Shown here in pieces: positions 26,005 through 34,044 of a DNA stretch of 64,000 nt. This DNA comes from Bacillus paramycoides. Lineage in GTDB: Bacteria; Bacillota; Bacilli; Bacillales; Bacillaceae_G. The position numbers were made by a program, and so were the translations under genes. The DNA is taken from assembly GCF_001884235.1 (NCBI RefSeq), contig NZ_MAOI01000031.1, positions 1 through 64,000 of the forward strand, written 5' to 3'. The notes beneath the pieces were generated by a model. The model did not search any database. It was not told the origin of the DNA and saw nothing but the letters and a program-made list of their open reading frames with translations. Within the stretch, counting starts at the first letter, position 1. Every line of letters begins with the position of its first letter.

Positions 26005-26229
26005 ATGGCAGTTGAACAAATCGTAATGGACTTAACTTTACGTCTCGTATTAAATGGCGGATTAGACAAAAACGGAAAAACAGTTGTTAAGAACAAGCAA
26101 TTCAAACGTGTTAAAACAACAGCAGATTTAGAAAAAGTACATGCAGTAGCACGCGCCCTTGCTTCATTACAAGGATCACCACTTCACGCTGTACAACTTG
26201 TAAGTACGTCAGACCTTTCTAATCTATAA
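26005..26229 (+). CDS. DUF1659 family small protein
   Basis: A 74-residue soluble protein with the DUF1659 pattern: LRLVLNGGLDKNGKTVVKNKQF in the first half and AVARALASLQGSPLHAVQLV in the second. Function unknown. ATG 26005 is preceded by GGGGGTGAT; the in-frame GTG 25996 is part of that site. It is followed 21 bases later by a DUF2922 gene, a pairing seen in many Bacillus genomes. Confidence 0.88.
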   Translation: MAVEQIVMDLTLRLVLNGGLDKNGKTVVKNKQFKRVKTTADLEKVHAVARALASLQGSPLHAVQLVSTSDLSNL

Positions 26230-26250
26230 ATAAAAAGGAGGGAATAAAGA

Positions 26251-26466
26251 ATGCAAGTACTCGAGTTAATTTTTGCGAAAGAAGATGGAAAAACAGTTGT
26301 TTTTTCTATCGATAATCCCACCACACCGGTCAATGCACAAATAGTAACTGAAGTAATGGACACAATTCTTTCATCGTCTGTTTTTTCATCAATTAGTGAA
26401 AACACCCGTAAAAAAGGAGCACGCCTCGTAGAAAGAAACGTATCTGAAGTTTCTATTACTCCGTAA
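26251..26466 (+). CDS. DUF2922 family small protein
   Basis: A 71-residue protein matching DUF2922: LELIFAKEDGKTVVFSIDNP at the start and the V-x-x-VMDTIL segment in the middle. It forms a two-gene operon with the DUF1659 gene (AAGGAGGG before the start) and a strong terminator follows. The constant pairing suggests that the two small products act together, but no role is known. Confidence 0.88.
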   Translation: MQVLELIFAKEDGKTVVFSIDNPTTPVNAQIVTEVMDTILSSSVFSSISENTRKKGARLVERNVSEVSITP

Positions 26467-26470
26467 ATCA

Positions 26471-26509
26471 AAAAGACGAATCTGCATCATTTCGCAGATT
26501 CGTCTTTTT
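26471..26509. terminator. Bidirectional terminator
   Basis: AAAAGACGAATCTGC (26471-26485) pairs perfectly with GCAGATTCGTCTTTT (26494-26508). It overlaps the end of the convergent DUF4359-like gene. Confidence 0.92.
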
Positions 26510-26888
26510 TCTTCGGCATTTCAATCGGGATAAATATCTTTGAAAGACCAACGCAAACATATTTATAATGTTCCCCACCTAAATCAAACTCTGTCGTATA
26601 CGTTGAGAAGAAAATATAATCATTTCGTTTTGTATAATGATCGATTACTAACCCAACTTGTGGCTCAACATACTTTTTCGCCAACTTCTTACCCGCCGAT
26701 GCTAAGTCGCCAAGGAGACCCTCTTCGTTTTCTTTTTGAACCTCGTCTAGCTTCTTACTCACATCATTACGTTTCATAAATTGTTTTGCTGCCCAATCTG
26801 TATATTCCCCTTTACTCGGGTTACTATTTGCTAAATAAACTAGGAGAACAACAACAAGAGCCATAATAATAATATACTTTTTCTTCAT
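26487..26888 (-). CDS. Membrane-anchored protein, DUF4359-like
   Basis: A 133-residue protein with one N-terminal membrane helix (residues 5-20) and an extracellular part that starts NPSKGEYTDWAAKQF, the pattern I associate with DUF4359. A helical stretch rich in Lys and Glu (about 40-70) precedes a C-terminal beta region (YIFFSTYTTEFDLGGEHYKYVCVGL). Function unknown. Single gene. Confidence 0.72.
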   Translation of the reverse strand: MKKKYIIIMALVVVLLVYLANSNPSKGEYTDWAAKQFMKRNDVSKKLDEVQKENEEGLLGDLASAGKKLAKKYVEPQVGLVIDHYTKRNDYIFFSTYTTEFDLGGEHYKYVCVGLSKIFIPIEMPKKKDESAK

Positions 26889-27082
26889 ACTATCTCACCG
26901 CCTACTCTTTTCTATTTTCATATATATGTACAAGCGATGCAAATTAGAAAGACCATCATCTATTGATTGTAAACCAACAATAAAAATTTACAATACGCAA
27001 CAGAAGATTAACAGTAAATTCATATCATTTGTATATAATTATATTCAGAATAAAAAACTTACATAGAGGAGGATTTAGACTT

Positions 27083-27589
27083 ATGGATAATGAAAATAAT
27101 ATTTTTATTTCTAGTTCTACAATGATGCTTGAGCCGTACAAACACCCTTATTACCGAACAAAAATTATCGACAGTAGCGGTAACCATCTGTACTCATGCC
27201 AAACAGGTCTACAACTCATCAAGAAGTCTTGTCTAACAACTGTTCATTCTACTTATCAAGGTAGACGTGATGCAATACAAGCAAACTTTAAGCTCAAACA
27301 AAATGTTCCGATTCCGATTAATCACAGAGAATATATTTGTGCGTTCCCAACAGAATCTCCTTCGTCTCCAAACTGTATTTGGTTGTTCTATAACCAGATA
27401 GATGATATAGAGTTTTTCAAAAAAATTAACAAAGCTAACATTCATTTTTTAAACGGAACTACCGTAACAATGCACATAAGTACCCATAAGTTAAAGCAGC
27501 AATTTTTGAAATCAGGGCATGTATTATCCCAGATGAACTTGAAAGATTTACTACATTTAAAAAACCTCTCGTTATATTTACTACCTTAA
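27083..27589 (+). CDS. comK: ComK family competence transcription factor (ComK2 type)
   Basis: A 168-residue protein related to ComK, the DNA-binding master activator of competence genes. Conserved segments include KSCLTTVHSTYQGRRDA (compare the RSC...SSYAGRK region of B. subtilis ComK), CAFPTESPSSPNCIWLF and a strand-rich middle. It is about 25 residues shorter than B. subtilis ComK and lacks most of the C-terminal tail, as described for ComK2 of B. cereus, one of two ComK paralogues in this group. ATG 27083 has AGGAGG upstream. It faces a short sigma factor gene. Whether this form can activate by itself is uncertain. Confidence 0.85.
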   Translation: MDNENNIFISSSTMMLEPYKHPYYRTKIIDSSGNHLYSCQTGLQLIKKSCLTTVHSTYQGRRDAIQANFKLKQNVPIPINHREYICAFPTESPSSPNCIWLFYNQIDDIEFFKKINKANIHFLNGTTVTMHISTHKLKQQFLKSGHVLSQMNLKDLLHLKNLSLYLLP

Positions 27590-27600
27590 AATAATAAATA

Positions 27601-27640
27601 AGAATGGAAGGAGATATGTTTCTTTCCTTCCATTCTTATT
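27601..27640. terminator. Bidirectional terminator between comK2 and sigma factor gene
   Basis: AGAATGGAAGG (27601-27611) pairs with CCTTCCATTCT (27626-27636), with AATA and TATT extensions. Confidence 0.85.
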
Positions 27641-27641
27641 G

Positions 27642-28112
27642 TTACATCCTTACACTATCTCTCATTTTCTCAAGCGCTTGTCGATATACCCATCTCGTTT
27701 GATAGTACGTCATTCCCATTTCAGTAGCTATCTCTCCAATCTTTTTCCCTGTAAAGAATCGCTCTGAAATGATGTGCCTCTCCCTCTCATCTAACACACT
27801 CATAAAGTCCTTCGCTCTCGTTCCCGCATCTTCACACTTAAATCGTTCCTCATACTCTCCTACGCATACATACCTCTCTTGCACTACACATTCTTTCTTC
27901 AACCTTTCCAATATATAACCACGTACCGTTACGACAGCATAAGCAGGGAAACTCCCTTTCTCTTCCTCATACCTTTCATAAGCATGCCAAAGACCAATTA
28001 AGCCACATTGATAATACTCTTCATAATCTTGATAAATATTTAACCTCTTTATTTGATTTATAATCATACCCTCATACAAAACAACTGTATCTGCAAAAGT
28101 CGCTGGCTTCAC
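27642..28112 (-). CDS. Short sigma-70 family RNA polymerase sigma factor
   Basis: A 156-residue protein with only regions 2 and 4. Region 2 (about 10-70) holds YEEYYQCGLIGLWHAYERYEEEKGSFPAYAVVTVRGYI, the core-binding and -10 recognition helices; region 4 (about 105-156) holds the helix-turn-helix LDERERHIISERFFTGKKIGEIATEMGM. Size and layout fit an alternative factor of the SigH/ECF-like class, comparable to the competence sigma factor of S. aureus. The start appears to be GTG 28112 because an in-frame stop lies close upstream; its ribosome site is weak. It converges on comK2, and no anti-sigma gene is adjacent. Confidence 0.82.
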   Translation of the reverse strand: MKPATFADTVVLYEGMIINQIKRLNIYQDYEEYYQCGLIGLWHAYERYEEEKGSFPAYAVVTVRGYILERLKKECVVQERYVCVGEYEERFKCEDAGTRAKDFMSVLDERERHIISERFFTGKKIGEIATEMGMTYYQTRWVYRQALEKMRDSVRM

Positions 28113-28136
28113 ACAGTACCCGTTTCTAAAAGGTAT

Positions 28137-28273
28137 ACCTCTTTGTTATTCCGCGGTACCTTTACAATATAAAAAGAGAAAAGAAATTTCATTGTGGGTA
28201 ATTTCAACTGCTGATGCCGGAATTTGAAATTACACTAGGTAGAATTTGAAATTCTATCGGGGGTATTTGAAAT
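28137..28273. repeat. Repeat-rich region upstream of the sigma factor gene
   Basis: TTTGAAAT occurs three times in direct orientation at 28223, 28245 and 28266 (spacing 22 and 21 bases, two helical turns), with an inverted half ATTTCAA at 28201. Nearer the gene, AAAGGTATACCTCTTT and GCGGTACCTTT form paired GGTA/TACC motifs. The layout looks like an array of regulator sites. There is no reading frame in the region. Confidence 0.55.
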
Positions 28274-28284
28274 AGGGGTAAAAA

Positions 28285-28325
28285 TAAAAAAGATTCCACC
28301 TATATAGTAGGAGGAACCTTTTTAT
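28285..28325 (-). terminator. Terminator of the 56-residue membrane protein gene
   Basis: On the minus strand GGTTCCTCCTACT pairs imperfectly with the downstream GGTGGAATC side, followed by TCTTTTTTATTTTT. Confidence 0.7.
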
Positions 28326-28341
28326 ACATTTGTAAACTATT

Positions 28342-28512
28342 CTATTCACTAGTTGCCCTTTTGAAAAGTCTATCAATCCCATATAAACCAATAGCTAAAA
28401 TACAGCTTGTAACACTGACAAAAATATAAGGATTCTTATTCGGCATATATTCTACAGCTAACAATGTTACGACTAACATGAACAAAACATTTGCTAAAAA
28501 TTTCTTAAGCAT
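28342..28512 (-). CDS. Small membrane protein, 56 residues
   Basis: A complete frame of 56 codons starting MLKKFLANVLFMLVVTLLAV. Two hydrophobic segments (about 4-20 and 29-46) are joined by the polar loop EYMPNKNP, and the end is basic (DRLFKRATSE). GGAG lies eight bases before ATG 28512 and terminators lie on both sides, so it is a likely real gene. I recognise no family. It stands between the sigma factor and a YIP1 gene, all on the minus strand but separated by terminators. Confidence 0.7.
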   Translation of the reverse strand: MLKKFLANVLFMLVVTLLAVEYMPNKNPYIFVSVTSCILAIGLYGIDRLFKRATSE

Positions 28513-28528
28513 ATGTGTATCTCCGCTT

Positions 28529-28567
28529 TATAAAAATAATGCTGCGATTTTTTATAATCGCAGCATT
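28529..28567 (-). terminator. Terminator of the YIP1 gene
   Basis: AATGCTGCGATT (28538-28549) pairs with AATCGCAGCATT (28556-28567); on the minus strand ATTTTTAT follows. Confidence 0.85.
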
Positions 28568-28594
28568 TCTTTCTAGCAGCTTGAAGTACTACTA

Positions 28595-29260
28595 TTATTG
28601 GAACATACCTTGTAAGGCACCCAACCCAAGAGTTAAGACAAAGAAGACAATAGTGATAATTGTTGCCTGCTTTTTACTTAAACCTGCTGTAATTTGAAGA
28701 CCTAGCCATGTAACCACATATCCCCAAATTGTAAACACTTCAAATTTACTCACAATACCTTTTACAACACCACTACTTGAAGTAAAAACCGGTCCTAAGC
28801 CAGTGTACATTTCTTGAGCCGATCCACCTAAAATAAATGCTAAAATTGTATTTATTAATACACCAAGTAATGAAATAACACTTGAATATACAGTAATCGC
28901 CAATAATTTTTTATAAGAAGTATCATTGCTCATAAACATCATTAACACTTTATACACCACAGCACTAAGTAGGAAACTAAATGCCATACCAAAAGCACCT
29001 ACACCGAATCCCATACCATATGTCATTGCAGCTGGAATGGTAACACCTAATTCCTTATTAATCTTAATAGCTTCAGGTGTTAGAGAATATACATAAGCAG
29101 CAAATCCACCAATAAGTCCACCTAGTAAAACAAGTATCAAAAACGCACCCCAAACCGCATTACTAGTCTTCATTCTCTCAAACTGCACACCTGGTGATGT
29201 AATCATTCCAAATAATGATGGCTTCGCACCTACATCTTGCGTATTCAAATTCGCTTCCAT
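28595..29260 (-). CDS. yknW: YIP1 family membrane protein, YknW-like
   Basis: A 221-residue protein with an N-terminal cytoplasmic stretch (about 35 residues, SLFGMITSPGVQFERMK) and five membrane helices with the YIP1 pattern. In B. subtilis the YIP1 protein YknW assists assembly of the YknXYZ exporter, which protects against the SDP killing toxin. Here the gene lies downstream of the XYZ genes instead of at the front, separated from them by a large hairpin. That neighbourhood is why I call it YknW-like. GGAGG precedes ATG 29260. Confidence 0.8.
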   Translation of the reverse strand: MEANLNTQDVGAKPSLFGMITSPGVQFERMKTSNAVWGAFLILVLLGGLIGGFAAYVYSLTPEAIKINKELGVTIPAAMTYGMGFGVGAFGMAFSFLLSAVVYKVLMMFMSNDTSYKKLLAITVYSSVISLLGVLINTILAFILGGSAQEMYTGLGPVFTSSSGVVKGIVSKFEVFTIWGYVVTWLGLQITAGLSKKQATIITIVFFVLTLGLGALQGMFQ

Positions 29261-29287
29261 TACAACGCCTCCTTCTATTTATATAAC

Positions 29288-29346
29288 CCGTTCTAACGGG
29301 CGGTTCACATCCTCATTTAGAGGCTACGAACCGCCCACTAGAACGG
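29288..29346 (-). repeat. Large inverted repeat between yknZ-like and yknW-like genes
   Basis: CCGTTCTAACGGGCGGTTC (29288-29306) pairs with GAACCGCCCACTAGAACGG (29328-29346), with CCTC/GAGG inside the loop. No T run follows, so it is more likely an RNA stability or processing element, or a weak attenuator, than a plain terminator. Confidence 0.75.
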
Positions 29347-29384
29347 TAACATGTAGTAGAGAACCTCTCTACTACACTAATAAT

Positions 29385-30584
29385 CTACTCATAACGAAGT
29401 GCTTCAATTGGATCTAATTTCGCAGCTTTGTTTGCTGGAATTAATCCGAAAATAATGCCGAGTGTCATAGAGAACAGTACGCCCCCAACGACAACTTCCC
29501 ATGAAACGAGCGGTGGCCATTTCGCAAATGTGGAAACAATATATGCCCCGCCATATCCAAGACCAATCCCAATCAAACCACCTAGAAGCGTTAACATAAC
29601 TGCTTCAATTAAAAACTGTAATAAAATTTTACTACGCGTTGCTCCAAGCGCTTTACGTATCCCAATTTCACGTGTACGCTCCGTTACAGATACGAGCATA
29701 ATGTTCATTACACCAATACCGCCAACGACTAGTGAAATACCAGCGATACCGCCAATGATCATCGTCATAATGTTAGTAACTTTAGAAACTCCTTCTTGGA
29801 ATTCTTTTAAGTTTACCAGTTCATATTTACCTGGAATGTCACTTGGCTTACGACTATTTAATACATCAATAGCTTTTTTTCCTGCTGATTCTAAATTGTC
29901 TACATTTTTAGCTTGAACTGCGATACTTTGAATTTCATCTGTTCCGTATAAAACAGGCCATAAAGTGAGAGGAATCAATATTTCTTCAGTCTCAAATCCC
30001 ATAAATTCATTATCTGATTTATAGACGCCGATAATTTGCACCGGCTGTCCTTTCATTTCAATAATTTTTCCTACTGGATTTTCATCCTTAAATAACGTCT
30101 CTTCTGCCTTCGTACTAATCATAACAACGTTATTCCCTTGCGAAATATCTGATTCATTTAATGAGCGCCCTTTGACCATTTTCACTTTATTTACTTGAAA
30201 ATACTCACTATCAAGTCCAATAACATTAATCATTGATTTTTTATCGTTTATATCAAGTGTTTCCATCGTATTATTCGTCGTAATAACATGGGAAACATCT
30301 TTTACCTGTTTTACCTCAAGAATATCTTCTTCTGTTAATTTTGGTACTTGATGTCCACCCATCGCAAACTCATCATTAATATCTGGTTTAAACTGAATCG
30401 GCATTAGGTTATTACCCGAACCAGCAATCTTTGACTTCAGCATCGCTTCTCCGCCCTGTCCAATCGCAACGACAGTAATAATAGAACCTACACCAATAAT
30501 AATTCCAAGCATCGTAAGAGCTGAGCGCAGTTTATGAGCTAGAATAGAAGATAAAGCTATTTTTATACTATCTAGTAAACTCAT
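29385..30584 (-). CDS. yknZ: MacB-type ABC exporter permease, YknZ-like
   Basis: A 399-residue protein of the MacB/FtsX class: one N-terminal helix (about 15-40, ALTMLGIIIGVGSIITVVAIG), a large extracellular domain (about 45-265), and three C-terminal helices with the FtsX signature ERTREIGIRKALGAT. It forms the transmembrane part of an export complex with the ATPase and adaptor encoded directly upstream. ATG 30584 overlaps the ATPase stop (ATGA). In B. subtilis the YknXYZ-W complex exports or neutralises the SDP peptide; the substrate here is inferred only by similarity. Confidence 0.9.
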   Translation of the reverse strand: MSLLDSIKIALSSILAHKLRSALTMLGIIIGVGSIITVVAIGQGGEAMLKSKIAGSGNNLMPIQFKPDINDEFAMGGHQVPKLTEEDILEVKQVKDVSHVITTNNTMETLDINDKKSMINVIGLDSEYFQVNKVKMVKGRSLNESDISQGNNVVMISTKAEETLFKDENPVGKIIEMKGQPVQIIGVYKSDNEFMGFETEEILIPLTLWPVLYGTDEIQSIAVQAKNVDNLESAGKKAIDVLNSRKPSDIPGKYELVNLKEFQEGVSKVTNIMTMIIGGIAGISLVVGGIGVMNIMLVSVTERTREIGIRKALGATRSKILLQFLIEAVMLTLLGGLIGIGLGYGGAYIVSTFAKWPPLVSWEVVVGGVLFSMTLGIIFGLIPANKAAKLDPIEALRYE

Positions 30585-31261
30585 ACCGCACACCTTCTAT
30601 CTTCTGTAATTTTCCCATCTCGCAGTACAATACGGCGAGATGAATAAGCGGCTACTTCCTCTTCATGCGTAACCATAACAATCGTCGTACCTTCTGCATT
30701 GAGCTTCGTGAAAATATTCATAACTTGCTCACCAGACTTCGTATCAAGCGCACCTGTCGGCTCATCGGCCATAATAAACGTTGGATTATTTGCAATCGAT
30801 CTCGCGATAGCTACACGCTGCTTCTGTCCACCTGATAACTCACTTGGTAAATGGTGAACCCTATCCGCTAAACCAACTTTTCCAAGCGCTTCAAGAGCTC
30901 TTTGACGACGCTCTGCTTTCTTCACTCCACCATAGATGAGCGGGAGTTCAACGTTTTCCACTGCGGAAAGACGCGGTAATAAATTAAAGTGCTGGAATAC
31001 GAATCCGATGTATTCATTACGAATTAAAGCTAGTTTTGACTCGTCTGCTGTTAAGATATTCACATCATTCAACATATATTCACCTTCTGTTGGACGATCC
31101 AAACAACCGATAATATTCATAAGCGTTGATTTACCAGAACCAGACGGTCCCATAATAGAAACAAACTCACCACTTTGAATCGTTAAACTAATACCATGTA
31201 AAATCGGCACTGCCAATTTCCCTTGATAATACGTTTTAGAAATATTATTTAACGTAATCAT
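30581..31261 (-). CDS. yknY: ABC transporter ATPase, YknY/MacB-like
   Basis: A 226-residue ATPase of the LolD/MacB subfamily. Walker A GPSGSGKST (38-46), signature LSGGQKQR, Walker B FIMADEPTGALDT and the switch MVTHEEE are all intact. It powers the MacB-like permease. Its start overlaps the adaptor stop and its stop overlaps the permease start, both by ATGA, so the three proteins are made in a coupled manner. Confidence 0.93.
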   Translation of the reverse strand: MITLNNISKTYYQGKLAVPILHGISLTIQSGEFVSIMGPSGSGKSTLMNIIGCLDRPTEGEYMLNDVNILTADESKLALIRNEYIGFVFQHFNLLPRLSAVENVELPLIYGGVKKAERRQRALEALGKVGLADRVHHLPSELSGGQKQRVAIARSIANNPTFIMADEPTGALDTKSGEQVMNIFTKLNAEGTTIVMVTHEEEVAAYSSRRIVLRDGKITEDRRCAV

Positions 31262-32448
31262 TTCTCTTTCACTTCCATTCCGTCATACACGTTGTCGGAA
31301 GGATTTTTAACCACCTTTTGCCCCACTGTTGCGCCTTCAACAATCTCTGTCCAGTCTCCATCAGTAGAACCTTTTTTCACATTTTGTTTACGAAGCTTTC
31401 CTTTCTCTTCGATATAAACAAATGCATCTTCGCCTTTTTCTACAATGCTCTTACTTGGCACAGCAATCATCGTCTTATTCTCTAAATTTACTTGTAAAGA
31501 AACGTGATAACCTGGAGATAAACCATCCTGACTATCCAGACTTGCTTTATATGTATATTGAGACATATTTTGAGCCGCTTCACCTAGACCAGCCGATTGA
31601 GCCATCTCTGCACTTGTTGGGAATTCGCTTACTTCTGTAATCTTACCTGTCCACTTCTTCTTATTATTTGCTTTCGCCGTTACAGTAAACGTTTGATCCT
31701 TTTGAATTTGTGACTTCTGAAGTTCTGTTAATGTCCCTTGAACTTGGAACGGATCTTTAGAAGCAACTTGTAAGAATGCCTTCCCTTGACCACCTAACGC
31801 TTGAGATGAACTTTGCGCCGCATCTTTGTCTAACTTTTGAACAACACCAGAAAAATTACTATAAATCGTAAGCTCGTTCTGCTTTTTATTTAACTCTTCT
31901 TTCTGCAACTTTCCTTTCTCTTTCTCAAGGTCAGTTGTTTTTTGTGTCATCTCTAACTCACTTACTTGCTCATCCATCGGGTCTGTTACTTCTTTCCCAG
32001 CTCCGCTATCTTTCGCCTTCTTAATTTCTTTCTTCAACGAATCAATCTTCTTTTTCCCTTGATCATAACGCATATCTGCCATCTTCTGATCAAGCTCAGC
32101 TTGCTTCATTTGAAGATTAATTTCTTCATTATCATAAGAGAATAATTTCGTTCCCTTCTCTACCTCTTGTCCTTCTTTCACCGCAATATCTTTCACTTTT
32201 CCTTTAGTCGGATCCGCATAGAAACTTTCGATATTCCCAGGCTTCACCTGACCAGAAATTAACTTCGTATTATTAAGCTTACGCTCTGTCACTTTCTCAA
32301 AACTTACAGCATCATTCGTCGCCGTACCTTTCTTCTTACCTTGCATCACAAAAATATTAACCGCTGCTACAATAACAATTAGTGCAATAACCCCGATAAT
32401 AATCCATTTCTTCTTCTTGTTTGGAGTACGAACCGTATTTGGTAACAT
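31258..32448 (-). CDS. yknX: Membrane fusion (adaptor) protein, YknX-like
   Basis: A 396-residue adaptor. One N-terminal membrane helix (about 15-35) is followed by a lipoyl-type half (KVKDIAVKEGQEVEKGTKLFSYDN), a long coiled-coil hairpin (about 105-195, rich in Lys and Glu), the second lipoyl half (IYSNFSGVVQKLDKDA) and a beta-barrel domain. This is the layout of HlyD/RND adaptors and of YknX. In Gram-positive bacteria it probably links the MacB-like permease with the wall. First gene of the operon, GGAGAGAG before ATG 32448. Confidence 0.9.
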   Translation of the reverse strand: MLPNTVRTPNKKKKWIIIGVIALIVIVAAVNIFVMQGKKKGTATNDAVSFEKVTERKLNNTKLISGQVKPGNIESFYADPTKGKVKDIAVKEGQEVEKGTKLFSYDNEEINLQMKQAELDQKMADMRYDQGKKKIDSLKKEIKKAKDSGAGKEVTDPMDEQVSELEMTQKTTDLEKEKGKLQKEELNKKQNELTIYSNFSGVVQKLDKDAAQSSSQALGGQGKAFLQVASKDPFQVQGTLTELQKSQIQKDQTFTVTAKANNKKKWTGKITEVSEFPTSAEMAQSAGLGEAAQNMSQYTYKASLDSQDGLSPGYHVSLQVNLENKTMIAVPSKSIVEKGEDAFVYIEEKGKLRKQNVKKGSTDGDWTEIVEGATVGQKVVKNPSDNVYDGMEVKEK

Positions 32449-32690
32449 ATTCTCTCTCCTTTTATAACTTAATAGTTTAATAGATATTCGAATTGTATAA
32501 AACTTTCTGAAAACAAAATGAATATTATTACATTCTTTTTACAAAGTTTTACACATTCATTTATATTGTAACAAAAATTCCAATGATTAGAAATATGACA
32601 TCCTATCTTTTAAGATAGTTTTAAGGAAATATTATATTATATAGAAAAAGCCATCCAAAATGATAATTGGATAGCTTTCCTAATAAACAA

Positions 32691-34025
32691 TTACGCTACT
32701 TTAGAACCTTTTCTCTCATGTCCCATTTGAACAATCAGTAAGAATATTGTTGATAATACACCACCTGCTAACAGTAACATGAAGCAACCATCCCAGCCAG
32801 AACGATCAACAATAATACCAATTGCTGCGTTTGCTACGAAGCTTCCTCCAACATAACCAAACAGACCACACATACCAACTGTTGTACCTACTGCAAATTT
32901 CGGTACTAATTCCATCGCACTTAAACCAATTAAAAATTGTGGTACGTAAATTAAACAGCCGATAATAGAAACTGCAATACTGACAACAAAAATATTAGTT
33001 GCTTGCCAATATACAAGCGTTCCAATAACAACTCCAGCCATACTAATAACACATAGTGGCATACGTTTTCCTTTGAATAATTTATCGCTTAAAAAGCCGA
33101 CAATTAAAGAACTCGGAATTGCCGCTGCCTCAAATATTGAATACGCTGCATGCGCTTCTGTTTTTGTAAACCCTTTAACTGTTGTTAAATAAATTGGTAC
33201 CCAGTTAATAACACCGAAACGAATTAAGTAAACAAATGCGTTTGCAATACATAAGAACCAAACAAATTTATTTTTCACTACATATTTCATTAAAATTTCT
33301 TTTGATGACATCTTATTAGCATTATCTGCTTTTTCAAGATTTTCATAGTCATTACGATATTCATCAATTGGAGGAAGACCTTCAGATTCTGGTGTATCCT
33401 TCGCATTGATCCAAACAAGAACTGAAATTACCATTGCGATAATCGCCGGGAAAATAAATACGCCGCCTTGCCAATGGCTTTCACCAAAAATACCTACACC
33501 TATTCCAATAAACGGTGGAACAAGTAATCCACCAACGTTATGTGAAATATTCCAAATACCAGTTTTAGTTCCACGCTCTTTCTTTGAGAACCATTTTGTC
33601 ATAACAATACTACAAGGTGGTGCTCCCATACCTTGTACAATACCGTTTAGAACAAGTAATGTTAAAATCATCCCAAAGGAAGATGCAAAACCGAAACAAA
33701 TATTAACAAGCCCAGATAAAAATAAACCTACTGCAATAAATCGTTGAGCAAAAGCCTTATCCGATAAATTTCCCATAAAGAATTTACTTAGCCCATAAAC
33801 AACAGCCATTACTGCGCCTAATAACCCGATTTGTGTAGTACTAAATCCATACTCATCTACTAAATACGTAGTAGATAAATTAAAATTACTACGAACTAAA
33901 TAATAAGCAGCATATCCAACTGAGATTCCGATTAACACACGAATACGTAGTAATCGATATACTTGGTCGATCATATTCGCTGGCAATCTCTCAATTGCAG
34001 GTGCTGGCTTAAGCCATTTAAACAT
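32691..34025 (-). CDS. Organophosphate:phosphate antiporter, PgtP/UhpT/GlpT family
   Basis: A 444-residue MFS transporter with twelve helices. The segment GYAAYYLVRSNFNLS near the N-terminus and the MGAPPCSIVMTKWFSKKERGTKTGIWNISHNVGG region are signatures of the organophosphate:Pi antiporters (GlpT, UhpT, PgtP), which import sugar phosphates or phosphoglycerates in exchange for phosphate. It is the last gene of a minus-strand operon that encodes its own sensor system. Whether the substrate is glucose 6-phosphate, a phosphoglycerate or another phosphate ester cannot be decided. Such transporters also let fosfomycin in. Confidence 0.88.
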   Translation of the reverse strand: MFKWLKPAPAIERLPANMIDQVYRLLRIRVLIGISVGYAAYYLVRSNFNLSTTYLVDEYGFSTTQIGLLGAVMAVVYGLSKFFMGNLSDKAFAQRFIAVGLFLSGLVNICFGFASSFGMILTLLVLNGIVQGMGAPPCSIVMTKWFSKKERGTKTGIWNISHNVGGLLVPPFIGIGVGIFGESHWQGGVFIFPAIIAMVISVLVWINAKDTPESEGLPPIDEYRNDYENLEKADNANKMSSKEILMKYVVKNKFVWFLCIANAFVYLIRFGVINWVPIYLTTVKGFTKTEAHAAYSIFEAAAIPSSLIVGFLSDKLFKGKRMPLCVISMAGVVIGTLVYWQATNIFVVSIAVSIIGCLIYVPQFLIGLSAMELVPKFAVGTTVGMCGLFGYVGGSFVANAAIGIIVDRSGWDGCFMLLLAGGVLSTIFLLIVQMGHERKGSKVA

Positions 34026-34044
34026 ATTCTTTCGTCTCCTTTTC

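Noticed and set aside
29428-29916. 162-codon plus-strand frame opposite the MacB-like permease
   Set aside because: Antisense shadow; Pro/Ile/Thr-rich translation is what the reverse of helix-coding DNA gives.
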